From Bromus sterilis (taxonomy: Eukaryota; Streptophyta; Magnoliopsida; Poales; Poaceae): a stretch of DNA of 64,000 nt. This document shows positions 53,932 through 64,000 of this stretch, in pieces (the stretch's first letter is position 1; each line of letters opens with the position of its first letter). The position numbers and the translations under genes are program-made. The stretch is taken from NCBI GenBank assembly GCA_950022295.1, contig OX465598.1:302076001-302140000 (forward strand). The letters are read 5' to 3'. The notes under the pieces were generated by a model. It did not search any database. It was not told the DNA's origin and saw only the letters and a program-made list of their open reading frames with translations.

Positions 53932-56900
53932 TGTCACAACCCCAAGCTAGGTATGTGCTAGGAATAGCAAGTCCCTTTGCATCATGTGAAAAATTCAAAA
54001 AGAAATTCAAAAATGGGGAAAAGAAAAGCCCTGAGAAATTAATTCAAATGGCCAGATAAAAATCTTTTTCCAAAAATCATTTGAACATTTTGAAAATTCC
54101 TATAAATGATGCTGATCATTTTAAAAATGGTTTGGGAGCAATCCCATGCTCATGGAATTTTCTAATTTTCAAACAATCCATTGGAAAATTAAATAAACCC
54201 CTATTTGATTTAAAATTCAAATTATTTGAATTTTAAAAATGTTGAAACTTTATAAGTGGCTAGTCTATATTATTATGAGGCCATATAAATTTTTTCAGCA
54301 TTTAATAAAATGCCTTGGTATTTTTACCAGAGCAAAACAAAAGAAACAGAAAAGAAAATAGAAAAGAAATAAGAAGAGGAAGCTTACCAGACGCCCACAG
54401 GCGAGGCCCACCTTCCCTCTGCCTCGGCCCAGCCCAGCCCCTCGCTTGTCCTCTTCCTCCCCGCCGAGCCAAGCTGCTCGCTGGAGCAGAGCATGGCCAC
54501 GGCGACGACACCGCGATGCCTCGCGGCTTCCAGAGCCTCCCCCTCCTCCTAAGCGTGCCACGGAGACGCCCAAAGCCCCGCAACACTTCTCCCCCTCTCC
54601 CTGCTTCCTCTACCTCTCTCTCTCGTCGATTTCCTCCCCATCCCGAGGCCGCCGGAGAGCACCGCTGTGCGCCATCGTGACCAACGGCTGCCACTCGCCG
54701 TGCAACCTTGTCCAGGGCGCGCGTCGTCATCGACTTCGTCTCCGTGTGCAAGCAATCGAGGCCGGAGCCCCTGTAGCCACCGGATTCTTCAACGAGCTGT
54801 CGCCGGACCCGCGAGATCCCGCCGACGAATTCGTCTCCTTCGCGCCACCGTTCGCCTCACCGCCTGCATAGTTGAGCTAAGGGTGAGCTTCTCCCTGTTT
54901 TCCCCAAGTTAACGCGAGCCCTAGCTTCCTCTGTGCCATTCCACCATGGGGCCCGAGCTCCGTCGCCGCCATGGACGACCTAGAGCTCGTCCCTGTGCCC
55001 CTCTGTTCTCTCTCATGTGCGCATATCTTTCCTTATCGCCTCAGCATCACGTTGCACTCGTCCACGCTCGTTTTCGTGAAGTACAGCGACGTCTGCGTCA
55101 AACCCAAGCCACGGCCACCGCCAAGCTCGTCGCCGGCGTGGATTCCGTCCACCCCTGTGGCGCTGCTATGGCCAGATGGACTCGCGCTTGCGTGGGCTTC
55201 AACCTGATGGTGGCGGCGTGCCCAAAGGTTGTCACCGGCGGCTCAACGCCGGCGGGCCGACGTGGCTGTGTTTAATTAACACTAACCAGCACCCTAGTAA
55301 CACTGACACGTGGGCCCATGACCACTAACCCCCCCCCCCCTGTTAAATTAATCCACTGGATTAATTAACCAGTGTCACTGACAAGCCGGACCCACCTGTC
55401 AGCCCCCCCCCCCCCACACGGCAGCCCTGCGTCAGCATGACGCCATAAATGATTAAATCGATTAAAAAGAATTCCAGAAATTACAGAAAATGGCCAAAAC
55501 TTCAATAAATCATAGAAAATTCATATTAACTCCAAATTGGACAAATAATATATGAAAAATGATCAGGAGAAAATAACCTATCCAAATATCCAACTTTCAA
55601 ATATGTTTGAGTTGAATTTAAATTGGGACCAGTAGCATATGTCATTTGATTTATTTGGAATTTATTCAAATTTAATTCAAATGATTTTGCAACTTGGACC
55701 ATGGAAACTTGTTACATTTCAACCACACATAAGAGGCATATCATACACATTTGAAAATGATTCAAATTGATCAAACAATGTCACATGTAACTTGACTAAG
55801 TTTGAATTCAAATTGGAGTTTGAATTTGCAATTCAATTTGCTATATACTCCGTTTAAATGGAATTGCCCAAACACATCAGAAACATATACATCAAGTTTC
55901 AACCTTCAACCATGTGTTTGTGCATTTTATTTATATTGCTTCCTTGTTTGTTGTTTGTCGAGTAGAGGTGGAACCGGAGCAGGAGGCTGCCCCCTTTGTT
56001 GAAGACACCGTTATCGAAACCTCGTCAGCAAGGCAAGCAAACCCCCATTGATCATGTTGATAAAATCCCACTTCCCTCTCATGTCTCGCTTATGCATTGT
56101 TTAGGCTGATCACCATGATAACGTTTCTACCGCATAGTTGAACCCATATCCTTTGCATGACCTATCATCTTGTCACAGTAGTAAGCAAACCACAATCCTA
56201 GCAGATGTAGGAGTTGGTTGCTATCATGTGGCCCCTGCAACTGTTACTGCTTTTTGGATGCTTAGTGATACCACGAGGTTGCTTTTGATGTGAATCGGGA
56301 TGATGATAAACATGGTGTTGATGAAAGTGAAATGTGTTGGTGAATCCACCCTAATACAAGGTGAACAATGAGAGGTTGTGTAGGAGTACACAGTGGGTTG
56401 TCTCGTTGAACACCGCCTTAAGTCCGAGTTCTTGTGTGGTGATCCAAGAAGAAGAGTACAACCACACATTGGGCTCACTGACCCCTCTCGACCTAGTACC
56501 TCACCCCGTTCGAAACCCAGAAGTCGCAGTAGTTCGGAGTTCTGGTAGGGCTGTGGCACGGTCTGCGAAGTGGATGAACGGCTTTTCAAGACCAGCTTGG
56601 GACCCTGCACACATCGTTTGAGGCTGTACTAGAACCTCGGCCGGACTTCCATACGGATCCCCCTCAGATAGGCGACTCTCTGGACTAGAACGGAGCTGTG
56701 GGCGAAGTGTTGTGGTGGCATCCTCGCTGTCACCTCTTGAACGGTGACATGCAAAAGGCGGTAACTGATGACACGTGTGTGTAGCGGTACACCCCTGCAG
56801 GGTTAACAAAACTATTCGAATAGCCGCGTCCGCGGTTATGGACTTCTTCGAAAGCTTAGCTTGATTATTAGACAACTTGAACTGGATACTTCTAAAACAC

Positions 56901-57961
56901 ATCAAGATAAGCGTGAGTGCTATGGTGTGCTTCACGTGGGGAAGTCGAGGAAGTAACCATAGTGGTGTAATTGGTTGAAGAGATGTAGTGGACTCGTGTA
57001 CGCTTCTTACCTCAAGTCTGGTACTCGTAGTTCAGGATTAGCCAAGTCAAAGCTGGCACCTCTGCAAGTGAAACCCCACCCCCTTTACCTTGATACATAT
57101 GCATGAGTAGTATAGCTCCTATGTAAGTCTTGCTGAGTACGATTTTGTACTCACGTTTGCTTAATCTATGTTTTAGATGAACCACCGACCCCGATGGTGG
57201 CTTATAACCGAAGCTCGAAGAATGAAGACTCAGACCAAGACCAAGCTAGTGTAGTCCCAGTCAGACGACTGGTTCCCTCGTGGAGGGCTTGTTTTTAGAT
57301 AAGGCTTCTCTAAGCCATTTGTTAAGCTAGTCTGTACTCAGACCTAATTTGCTTCCGCTTGTCTGTTGTAATGTTGGATCACATGCTTGTGATCTCTGTG
57401 TGCACTCTGTAAGAGTTATTAATAAAAGATGTATACTTTGTAGAGAATTGCAATGATACCTGCTGTTCATACAAGGCATGTGTGTTGCGTGTATGTTTAT
57501 AACATGCATGTCTTAGTATGGGTTTTAGTTGTGATCTTGCTGGCGGTTTTTTATACACCAAGTGGCCCTTAGATGTGCGCAGCTTGGGGCATCACGATGC
57601 GATTGCTTGAGACTCTGTCTCGTGCACACTTTGATGTATGATCGAGCCTGCCCTAGACCCCGACTAAGTGATCGGGCTGGAGTAAGTCTATGTAAGGGTT
57701 ATAATACAATCGATAGTATGGTTGAGGCAACTTGTCTATGAGTATGGGAGTTCATCACCCATTTCATTTAGACTTGTGTGCGGACGATGAGGACCCATTT
57801 CAGTTGATCATCCGGCCTGGATGGGATGCCCCTCACGTTCGATGCTTTCCGAGAACGTTCTGTGCTTGGCCTTGTCTGCTTAGACAAGTGGGTACGGTTC
57901 TCAGCTGTCCATATGATTGTGTTGTAGCGAGGCTTGCATACGCTAACCCCGGGTCCCGACA
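53932..57961 (+). mobile_element. Element H: solo LTR of the TGTCACAACC family, inserted in F
   Basis: 4,030 bp starting TGTCACAACCCC and ending GGTCCCGACA, flanked by a perfect TGCTT duplication (53927-53931 and 57962-57966). No gag or pol, so a solo LTR. It is homologous to G. A block near 56790-56850 (CCCTGCAGGGTTAA, then CCGCGGTTATGGA) is the reverse complement of a block in the LTRs of C and K. GC-rich part 54400-55270 has open frames on both strands without protein-like support. Two C homopolymers (12 and 13 C) occur near 55330 and 55403. Confidence 0.92.
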
Positions 57962-57966
57962 TGCTT

Positions 57967-57998
57967 GAGGACAAGCAATATGCTAAGAATGGGGGAGT
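57967..57998 (+). other. Element F polypurine tract
   Basis: F sequence resumes after H and ends AATGGGGGAGT directly before the 3' LTR. It aligns with E's AAGCTTGGGGGAGG. Confidence 0.85.
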
Positions 57999-59381
57999 TG
58001 ATACGTCTCAAACGTATCTACTTTTCCAAACACTTTTGCTATTGTTTTGACCTCATTCTTGCATGATTTGGACGAAACTAACCCGGACTAACGCTGTTTT
58101 CAGCAGAGCTGCCTGTATGGTTTTATTGTGTGCAGGAAAATGAATTTTTAGACGTTCCGGAAAATTCCCAGAAAAATACTAGAAAATCCACGCACCCGAA
58201 GGAGCCAAGAGCCAGAAGTGGGACCAGAGGGGAGCCCTGGGGGCCCCAGGCGCCCCCCTGGCGCGGCCAGGGGTGGGGCCGCGCCCTCTGGCCGCCTGGG
58301 GGCCTCCCCCCTCCTCTGGTGCCCTACCGAGACTGCTATTTATCCCCGTGATGCGAAAACCCCAGAACATAAGTCGTTTTCCCAGTTTCCGTCGCGGAGC
58401 CGCCGCCACCCTCTGTTTTTCTTCGGGAGGGCTAATCTAGAGGATGATTTGGCCTCCGGAGAGGGGAGATCGTCGCCATCGTCATCACCATCACCAATCC
58501 ATCCAATCTCCATGACTTCTCTTCACATGTGTGAGTAATTCCCCGTTGTAGGGAAAGGGGATGGTAGGGATTGGATGAGTTTGATCATGTAATAGTTCGT
58601 CAGATTGTTGGGGGCATGTTGCCTATCATCTAGATTGGTGTTTATCTTCTTTGCTTCAACTTGTTGCTCTTAATGCTTGTCACTTTGGGCCCGAGTGCCA
58701 TGTTTTCAGATCTGAACCCTATGTGTTTTCATGAATATATTTGTGTTCTAGATCCTATCTATTAGTTGTATGCACCTATTATGGTCCGGAACCGGCGATC
58801 CCAAAGGTGACAGCTTGGGAGACCAAAGGGATGGTCCATAATTTGAGGATTCCATGTATCCATTGAGTTTATTGCTTTCTTCCGGTGCTCTTTGACAGGA
58901 GCACCTTAATCTCCATAAGTTCCCTTTGGCCCCGTTCGTAGCGGGATGGTAGGACAAAAGATGTTGTGCGAGTTCTTATTGCAAGCACGCACAACTACCT
59001 ACGGGATACATGCCTAATGTTTGATATTTGCCTAGATGATCTTTGCTTTTCTGTGTGCCTTGCCCCGTGTTAGAATCTATTACATGTTCACTCTCATCCA
59101 TGCAGCGCCCAACCATCCATCTCCCTAGCCTATAGTGTTTTCAATCGTACTGGTCATTAGCTGTAACTTTTGCTATTTACTTTTACTGTTGCTACCATCA
59201 CTATCATATTACCATTACCACTTATCCTTTGTTGCAAGCAAGTATATTTCAGGTGCGGTTGAATTGACAACTCAACTATCAAAGCTTATAAATACTCTTT
59301 GGCTCCCCGTGTGTCGAATCAATAAATTGGGTTAACTTACCCGCGAAGACTATCTCGATCCCTTACACCTGTGGGGCATCA
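57999..59381 (+). repeat. 3' LTR of element F
   Basis: 1,383 bp, nearly identical to 45983-47364. The TATA-like TATTTAT is at 58337-58343; the GC-rich inverted repeat (58259-58268 with 58277-58285) is better preserved than in the 5' LTR. Confidence 0.92.
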
Positions 59382-59386
59382 GCCGC

Positions 59387-61002
59387 GCCGTTGTGTCCAT
59401 CGTCTTTGTCACCGTCGACTACGTCTCCGTGCAGAAGGAATCGAGCTCGGACGTCCTAGAGCCGCCGAATCGAGTCGTCGTCTTCGTCTACGGCCGCCGT
59501 GCGCCATCGTCGATTGCGTCTCCGGAAAGCCACCTCCGTCCTCGCCACCAACTCCATTGAGTTCCTGGTGAGCCATAGCTCAAAACCCCTCTAGCTACGC
59601 CCTCGATTGCTTCCTCTGTGCCGTTCCGCCATGAGAGCTGAAGCTCCTCGCCGCCGGGAACCATGGCGACGGGCCTCTGCTATGCAAACGTCGCCGCCTC
59701 CATGTCCTTCATCTCCGCCTTGCTTCTCTGCGACGATTTCGTGCATCGCTGGCTCAAGCAGGGCGCCACGGCGAGCTTTGCCTCGAGCCCGTGCCTCTGC
59801 CGCCGCTAGGGCACGACGCCAGCGCCATTCCAGTGCACCCCAGCCACCCCCTCCACTCCAGAACGACGCGGGCAACTCCCAGCTCGCGAACGGAGCCAGC
59901 AGCGCTTCAAACGTGTGCCCAGAGCACGATCCCGACGTGCTCCGGCGTGAACCGTGCACGCCGGCGACGACCCCCCTCCATTAGAGCTTAACCCCCCTAA
60001 GCTAATCACCCTGGCCCCACCCCCAGTGTCACAGACATGTGGGTCAACCCCCCTGTTAATCCCCCCTGTTAGTTTAAATCGAATTTAAACTGTTAATTAA
60101 AACAAATAGAGATTTACAGGTGGGACCCCCTGGTCAGAACCCCCCCTGACGCCAGCATGACATCACAGTTACGCAGAAATGCTTATTTGATTTAAAACAA
60201 TTCCAGAAAATCCAGAAAATGAATTAAACTTTGGAAATTCATAACTAATTCATTTTAACTCCAAATTAAACATATAATATATGTAAAATTATCAGAAAAA
60301 TGCAAGGATTCTGAATTTCAATCTGGTTTCATGTTTGACCAAATAAACTTGGGTGAACAGTGGCAACATTGCATATGCATTCTTTTCAAATTCAAATTGG
60401 AGTTTGAATTTGCAATTCATTTGCAATACACTCCTTTTAAATGGAATTGCCTCACAGAACAGAAGCATGTATACCAAGTTTCAACCTTCAACCATGTGAT
60501 TGTGCATTATACTTATGTTGCCCCCCTTGATTGTTTTTTGTCGATAGAAGCAAACCCCCATTGATCATGTCGATAAAATCCCACTTCCCTCTCAGTCTCG
60601 CTTATGCATTGTTTAGGATGATTACCATGCTACATTTCTACCGCATAGATGAACCCATTCCTTTGCATGACCTATCATTTGTCACAGTAGTAAGCAAACC
60701 ACAATCCTAGCAAATGTAGGATTTGATTGATATCATGTGGCCCCTGCAACAGTTATTGCTTATTGCATGCTTAGAGTGTTACAATGTTGATATTGTTATG
60801 TGAGTCGGGATGGTAGTAATCATGTTGATGATGGTGGAAATGTGTTGGTGAATCTACCCTAATACAAGGTGAACGATGAGAGGCTGTGTAGGAGTACATA
60901 GTGGGTTGTCTCGTTGAACACCACCTTAAGCCCGAGTTCTTGTGTGGTGATCCAAGCTGAAGAGTACTACCACATGTTGGGCAAATGGATCCCCACTCAA
61001 CC
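59387..61002 (+). mobile_element. Element G, right part of the LTR
   Basis: This continues 45207-45982 across F: it matches H from about 54700 to 56480 (for example GAATTGCCxxAACAxA region, AGCAAACCCCCATTGATCATGT, GTGGGTTGTCTCGTTGAACACC). It is cut at 61002 by element I. The open frames at 59600-59990 lie in the GC-rich block and are not supported as genes. Confidence 0.8.
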
Positions 61003-63039
61003 TGTAGGGGAACGCGGCAGAAAACAAAAATTTCCGCACTACGAACAGCCCAGGACCACTATGGAGACTGCATACAAGGTTTTGATCTGATCGTTACCGA
61101 CTCGTAGCGCAGCGGAAGTAGAGTCGATGTAGATCGTCGGTGCAGATCCCCGCAGCTAGGATTTACAACCTCCCAACCGCGAGAATGTATTCCCTCGTCT
61201 GCTCCTCGGACAGCGCTCAGGGAGGCGGTCGGACAGTCCCTCGGACGATGTCACGGACAGCCCTTCGGGAGGCCCCTCGAAACTCGATCGGTAACTCGGA
61301 CAGCCCTTCGGGAGGACCCTTGAAACTCGAACGATAATTTGGACAGCCCTTCGGGAGGACCCTCGAACAGCCCCTCGGGCAAAAGATCGAAACTACGACC
61401 TCTCTACGGGGTTGCACACATACGGTGTCAGCTATCCGGCAGGGCTTCGCCGTCCAGAACTAGTTCCTGCCGGAACCCAGACAGCCTTTCGGCTCTACGA
61501 AACTATTTCGCGGGGAGGGAGAGAGAATGCCAGATCATGCATGGCTTGTGTATTGAACTCAAGGGAGAGCTTGGATCAAGCATATGGGGCTGCCCTCACA
61601 CCTCTATTTATAGGAAACCCAAGGGGGCTTTCTTGGCTCCCAAGTCCTTCTAGAAGGCTTTCCAAAAATATCCCAAGTAGTACTTTTTACTATTCATGAC
61701 ACCACTTTTTCGCGTCCGAAAAATCCAAAAATATTTCTGTGGGTCTTAGAATAATTCCAATACCCACTAAAATGATTTTGGGCGCGTTCCGAAACAATTC
61801 CGGATTAGTGATTTTCATCTGCGAAAAGCAACCTAAGCATTTCCGGCAGCTCCGGAACATTTCCGGCAGCTCCGAAATATTTCCGAAAAAAGATATTTTA
61901 TTCTTTTCTCCAGAAAAATTCCATAAGTTACCAGAACAATTCTGGCACCCTCCAAAAGTACCAGGTGCTTACCGAAACCTTTTCGGCTTAGTGGTTCACT
62001 CCGAAACAACTTTTCGGTTTTACCGAAACTATTCCGGTGTTCTCTCTCCGGAACTTTTCCGTTTTCTCCGAAACCTTTCCGGTGACTTTCTCTTAGACTC
62101 CCTGTCTAGTATTCAGCAGATAGATGACCCTTAAGCGTGTGACCCTATAGGTTCGGTGAAGTATAGACATGACCCGGAACACTTTCCGATCAATGATCAA
62201 CATCGGAGCCGTGGACACCCATATTGACCCCTATACCCACACGAATAAATATTTGAGTGAACCTCCAGTTGCCGTGTGCTATTCCTGTTGCTTCGCGATA
62301 TGTTACAAATACCCGAGGTGAGACTTATCGGCATCCCCGTGGATCAACACTTGTCCACTATGCCAGTTACCTCGTTACTGGTATTGTTCTCTTTTCTCGT
62401 TCCCGCGTTCCGGCATCCCTGTGATCAAATCACACTGTGTCTGGCCAGACGATGGTGGATACCGTAACACCGAGAGGGCCCGAAGAATATCTCTCCATCG
62501 ACGGAGGAGCAAATCCCAATCTTGAGCTACCTAGTTCCTTGTCATACTTTTCCGTGAACCCGTAAGCCGCCGTAATAGCCACCCTTTTACAGATGACGTT
62601 TAACAAACCCCAAAGTTCACGAAGCAAGTACGAAGGAACTCGATACTCTCATGGTCTAAGAAATTATGCAAACGCCCAACTTACTCTGTGTTATAATCCA
62701 TTAACTGGTGACGAAAGTATCTCATAGCATAACATCAATCTGGGTCGTTTCAACACAAATGTTCATCTAACATTGTGCCCTCAAAATTGCCGGCATAGTT
62801 ATGCCCATGATCAGGAAAACAGAACCATCATGCAAAACTTGAGCTAGTCTTAAAGGCGAGACTAGGAATATATATTTTATTTGTTTATTATTCCACACGT
62901 GCATATGAGTCTTCCTCCGAGCCTCGTGGTTATTGCAGACTCGAGAACCATTGCAGTTATAGCATGGAATATAAACATAATTAGGAACATGGGGATAAAT
63001 AATAACATTTATTATTGCCTCTAGGGCATATCTCCTACA
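61003..63039 (-). repeat. 3' LTR of element I, Angela/BARE-type copia
   Basis: 2,037 bp. The minus strand starts TGTAGGAGATATGCCCTAGA (63039) and ends CGTTCCCCTACA (61003). The ATATGCCCTAGAGGCAATAA start is the signature of the Angela/BARE1/WIS copia group. CAACC (60998-61002) is the putative target duplication; the other end is outside the window. It is longer than I expect for this group (about 1.7-1.8 kb), partly because of a 43-bp tandem repeat and a run of CGGAA-type phrases (61790-62080). Confidence 0.8.
61254..61385. repeat. 43-bp tandem repeat in the element I LTR
   Basis: Units start at 61254, 61297 and 61340, each CGGACAGCCCTTCGGGAGG followed by CCCTCGAAACTCGA-type text. A diverged unit precedes (about 61210) and a partial unit follows. 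Confidence 0.85.
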
Positions 63040-64000
63040 CACTCCCACTTGCACTAGAGTCAATAATCTAGTCAATGCTAATGCACTTTACACCTACGGC
63101 ATACTGGTGTAAAATATGCTTCACATGTGGGATAGCTTGATGTCCAACGGATCTGACAACTTCAACTCCTTGTGTATCTTTGCATATCCTCGCGTTTTCA
63201 CGCTTTCACAAAATTCATATTTTGTGTGGACTTGGCTTTGTATATATGTGAATCACTGGTCGAACCTTGATTCCTCAGACTGAGCTATGGAGCAACTATC
63301 TTCAATAGTGTTCCATTGACCAAAGCCATATTGGAACCATACTAAGTTCATGAATGAACTATATGATTCAACATTTTCTTTGTTGCTTCTAAAGCAGCAA
63401 CATACATAGCCATTTGTTATAGAATTTCGCCACAGTAACCTGTTATGAACAATTCCAACTTACTGTGCCACCATATTGTGTATTACACACAAAAAAACTT
63501 TAACTCAAATCGAAAATCGCATGGAGCATTGATGAAGACCGTATCGATGTAATTACTTACAACAAGTACTTCATAATCTCTTCTTGCGAGAAAACATGTC
63601 ATCAGTGCTACTTTAGTACTCAATGACATTTTTCACTGTTGTCCCACGATCAGTTCTTTGATCACTTTGGTATCTATACTCGCAACAACTTTGGAGTATT
63701 GGACATATCTGGTTGTTTTACATACCATGGAATACATGATTAATCCCAACATGAAGGTGTGTGGAATCTCCATCATGTAATTTGCTCATCAGTGTTTTGG
63801 GACACTGAGTCTTGCAAAAACTCTTTCCATGTGACTTTGGCAAGAATCACTCCTTGTCGTTTTTAATGCTAAATTGTTTTGGCATCTTGTCAGCATGTAT
63901 TTTGGCTTAGCCCTATTAGGCAATTCTATCTCTTAGATAATTATGCCTAATATCAAGGCTACTTAGCCCAAGCACTTCATCAAAAAACTATTTTCAATGA
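63040..64000 (-). pseudogene. Element I degenerate 3' interior with copia RNase H remnant
   Basis: On the minus strand TAGTGCAAGTGGGAGTG directly precedes the LTR and is the polypurine tract typical of Angela/BARE elements. Further in, two short phrases match the end of a copia RNase H in the right order on the minus strand: AMYVAALEATKK (about 63420-63380) and SIAQSEESRFDQ (about 63290-63250). Around them are many stops, and I find no longer frame. The rest of the element lies right of the window. Confidence 0.5.

Larger units (their letters stand above)
45983..59381 (+). mobile_element. Element F: complete non-autonomous Athila-like retrotransposon carrying solo LTR H
   Basis: LTRs at 45983-47364 and 57999-59381, start TGATACGTCTCAAACGTATC, end GGGGCATCA. 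The target duplication is GCCTC on the left (45978-45982) and GCCGC on the right (59382-59386), one mismatch. The interior has a tRNA-Asp-type primer-binding site, one gag-protease frame, an Athila ORF1-like gene, a 3' region and a polypurine tract. It has the same gene plan as E, without RT, RNase H or integrase. Removing H (53932-57961 plus one TGCTT) restores the sequence found at the same place in E. Its own length without H is about 9.4 kb. Confidence 0.92.

Noticed and set aside
54302..55275. Long frames in the GC-rich part of H, and similar ones in G at 59591-59984
   Set aside because: Open on both strands, no recognisable domain, and the G and H versions do not keep the same frame. 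They are treated as LTR leader sequence.
1..64000. A cellular gene embedded between elements
   Set aside because: Every stretch of more than about 300 bp could be assigned to an LTR element or its interior by homology to another copy in the window, by terminal motifs, or by position. No exon-like frame with non-transposon similarity was recognised.

Overview
The window is intergenic DNA of a large grass genome, most likely wheat or a close Triticeae relative. It consists entirely of nested LTR retrotransposons. I find no cellular gene, rRNA, tRNA, CRISPR array or prokaryotic feature. The grass assignment rests on recognisable element types: Athila-like gypsy elements whose LTRs start TGATACGTC and whose primer-binding sites match tRNA-Asp, a chromodomain gypsy element with 4.6-kb LTRs and an initiator-tRNA-Met site, a Tat/Grande-like gypsy element with an antisense ORF, and an Angela/BARE-type copia LTR.

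Layout. Element A (1-4255, minus; Athila-like, cut by the window edge) sits in the 5' LTR of element B (4256-11498, plus; Athila-like with gag, PR, RT, RNase H, IN and a coiled-coil extra ORF). B is broken at 11498 by J, an LTR fragment (11499-11713 and 26095-26827). J is split by C (11714-26089, minus; complete chromovirus, TSD ACAGA). J is then broken by D (26828 to 45206, minus; Tat/Grande-like). D carries E (27790-37160, minus; complete, non-autonomous, TSD GTTAG) and K (39665-43312; solo LTR, TSD TTTAT), and is cut at 45207 by G, a TGTCACAACC-type LTR (45207-45982 and 59387-61002). G contains F (45983-59381, plus; a relative of E), and F contains solo LTR H (53932-57961, TSD TGCTT). G is finally cut by I, a copia LTR plus degenerate interior (61003-64000).

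The order of events follows from the nesting: B, then J, D, G, F and H, a chain six elements deep. A and C lie on side branches from B and J, E and K from D, and I from G. The right-hand halves of B, J, D, G and I should lie beyond position 64000.

Nearly all coding regions are decayed. C has intact RT catalytic residues but an Asp-to-Asn change in the integrase triad. B has lost its RT catalytic pair. D has lost RNase H. E and F never show RT or integrase: each has one gag-protease frame of about 890 codons (three in-frame stops, no frameshift) followed by an Athila ORF1-like gene. Their LTR ends and primer-binding sites match the A/B type, so an A/B-like element could have mobilised them. 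The most interesting shared features are a candidate 220-nt intron ending 2 nt before the extra ORF in both E and F, and a GC-rich inverted repeat found both in the LTRs and upstream of the extra ORF.
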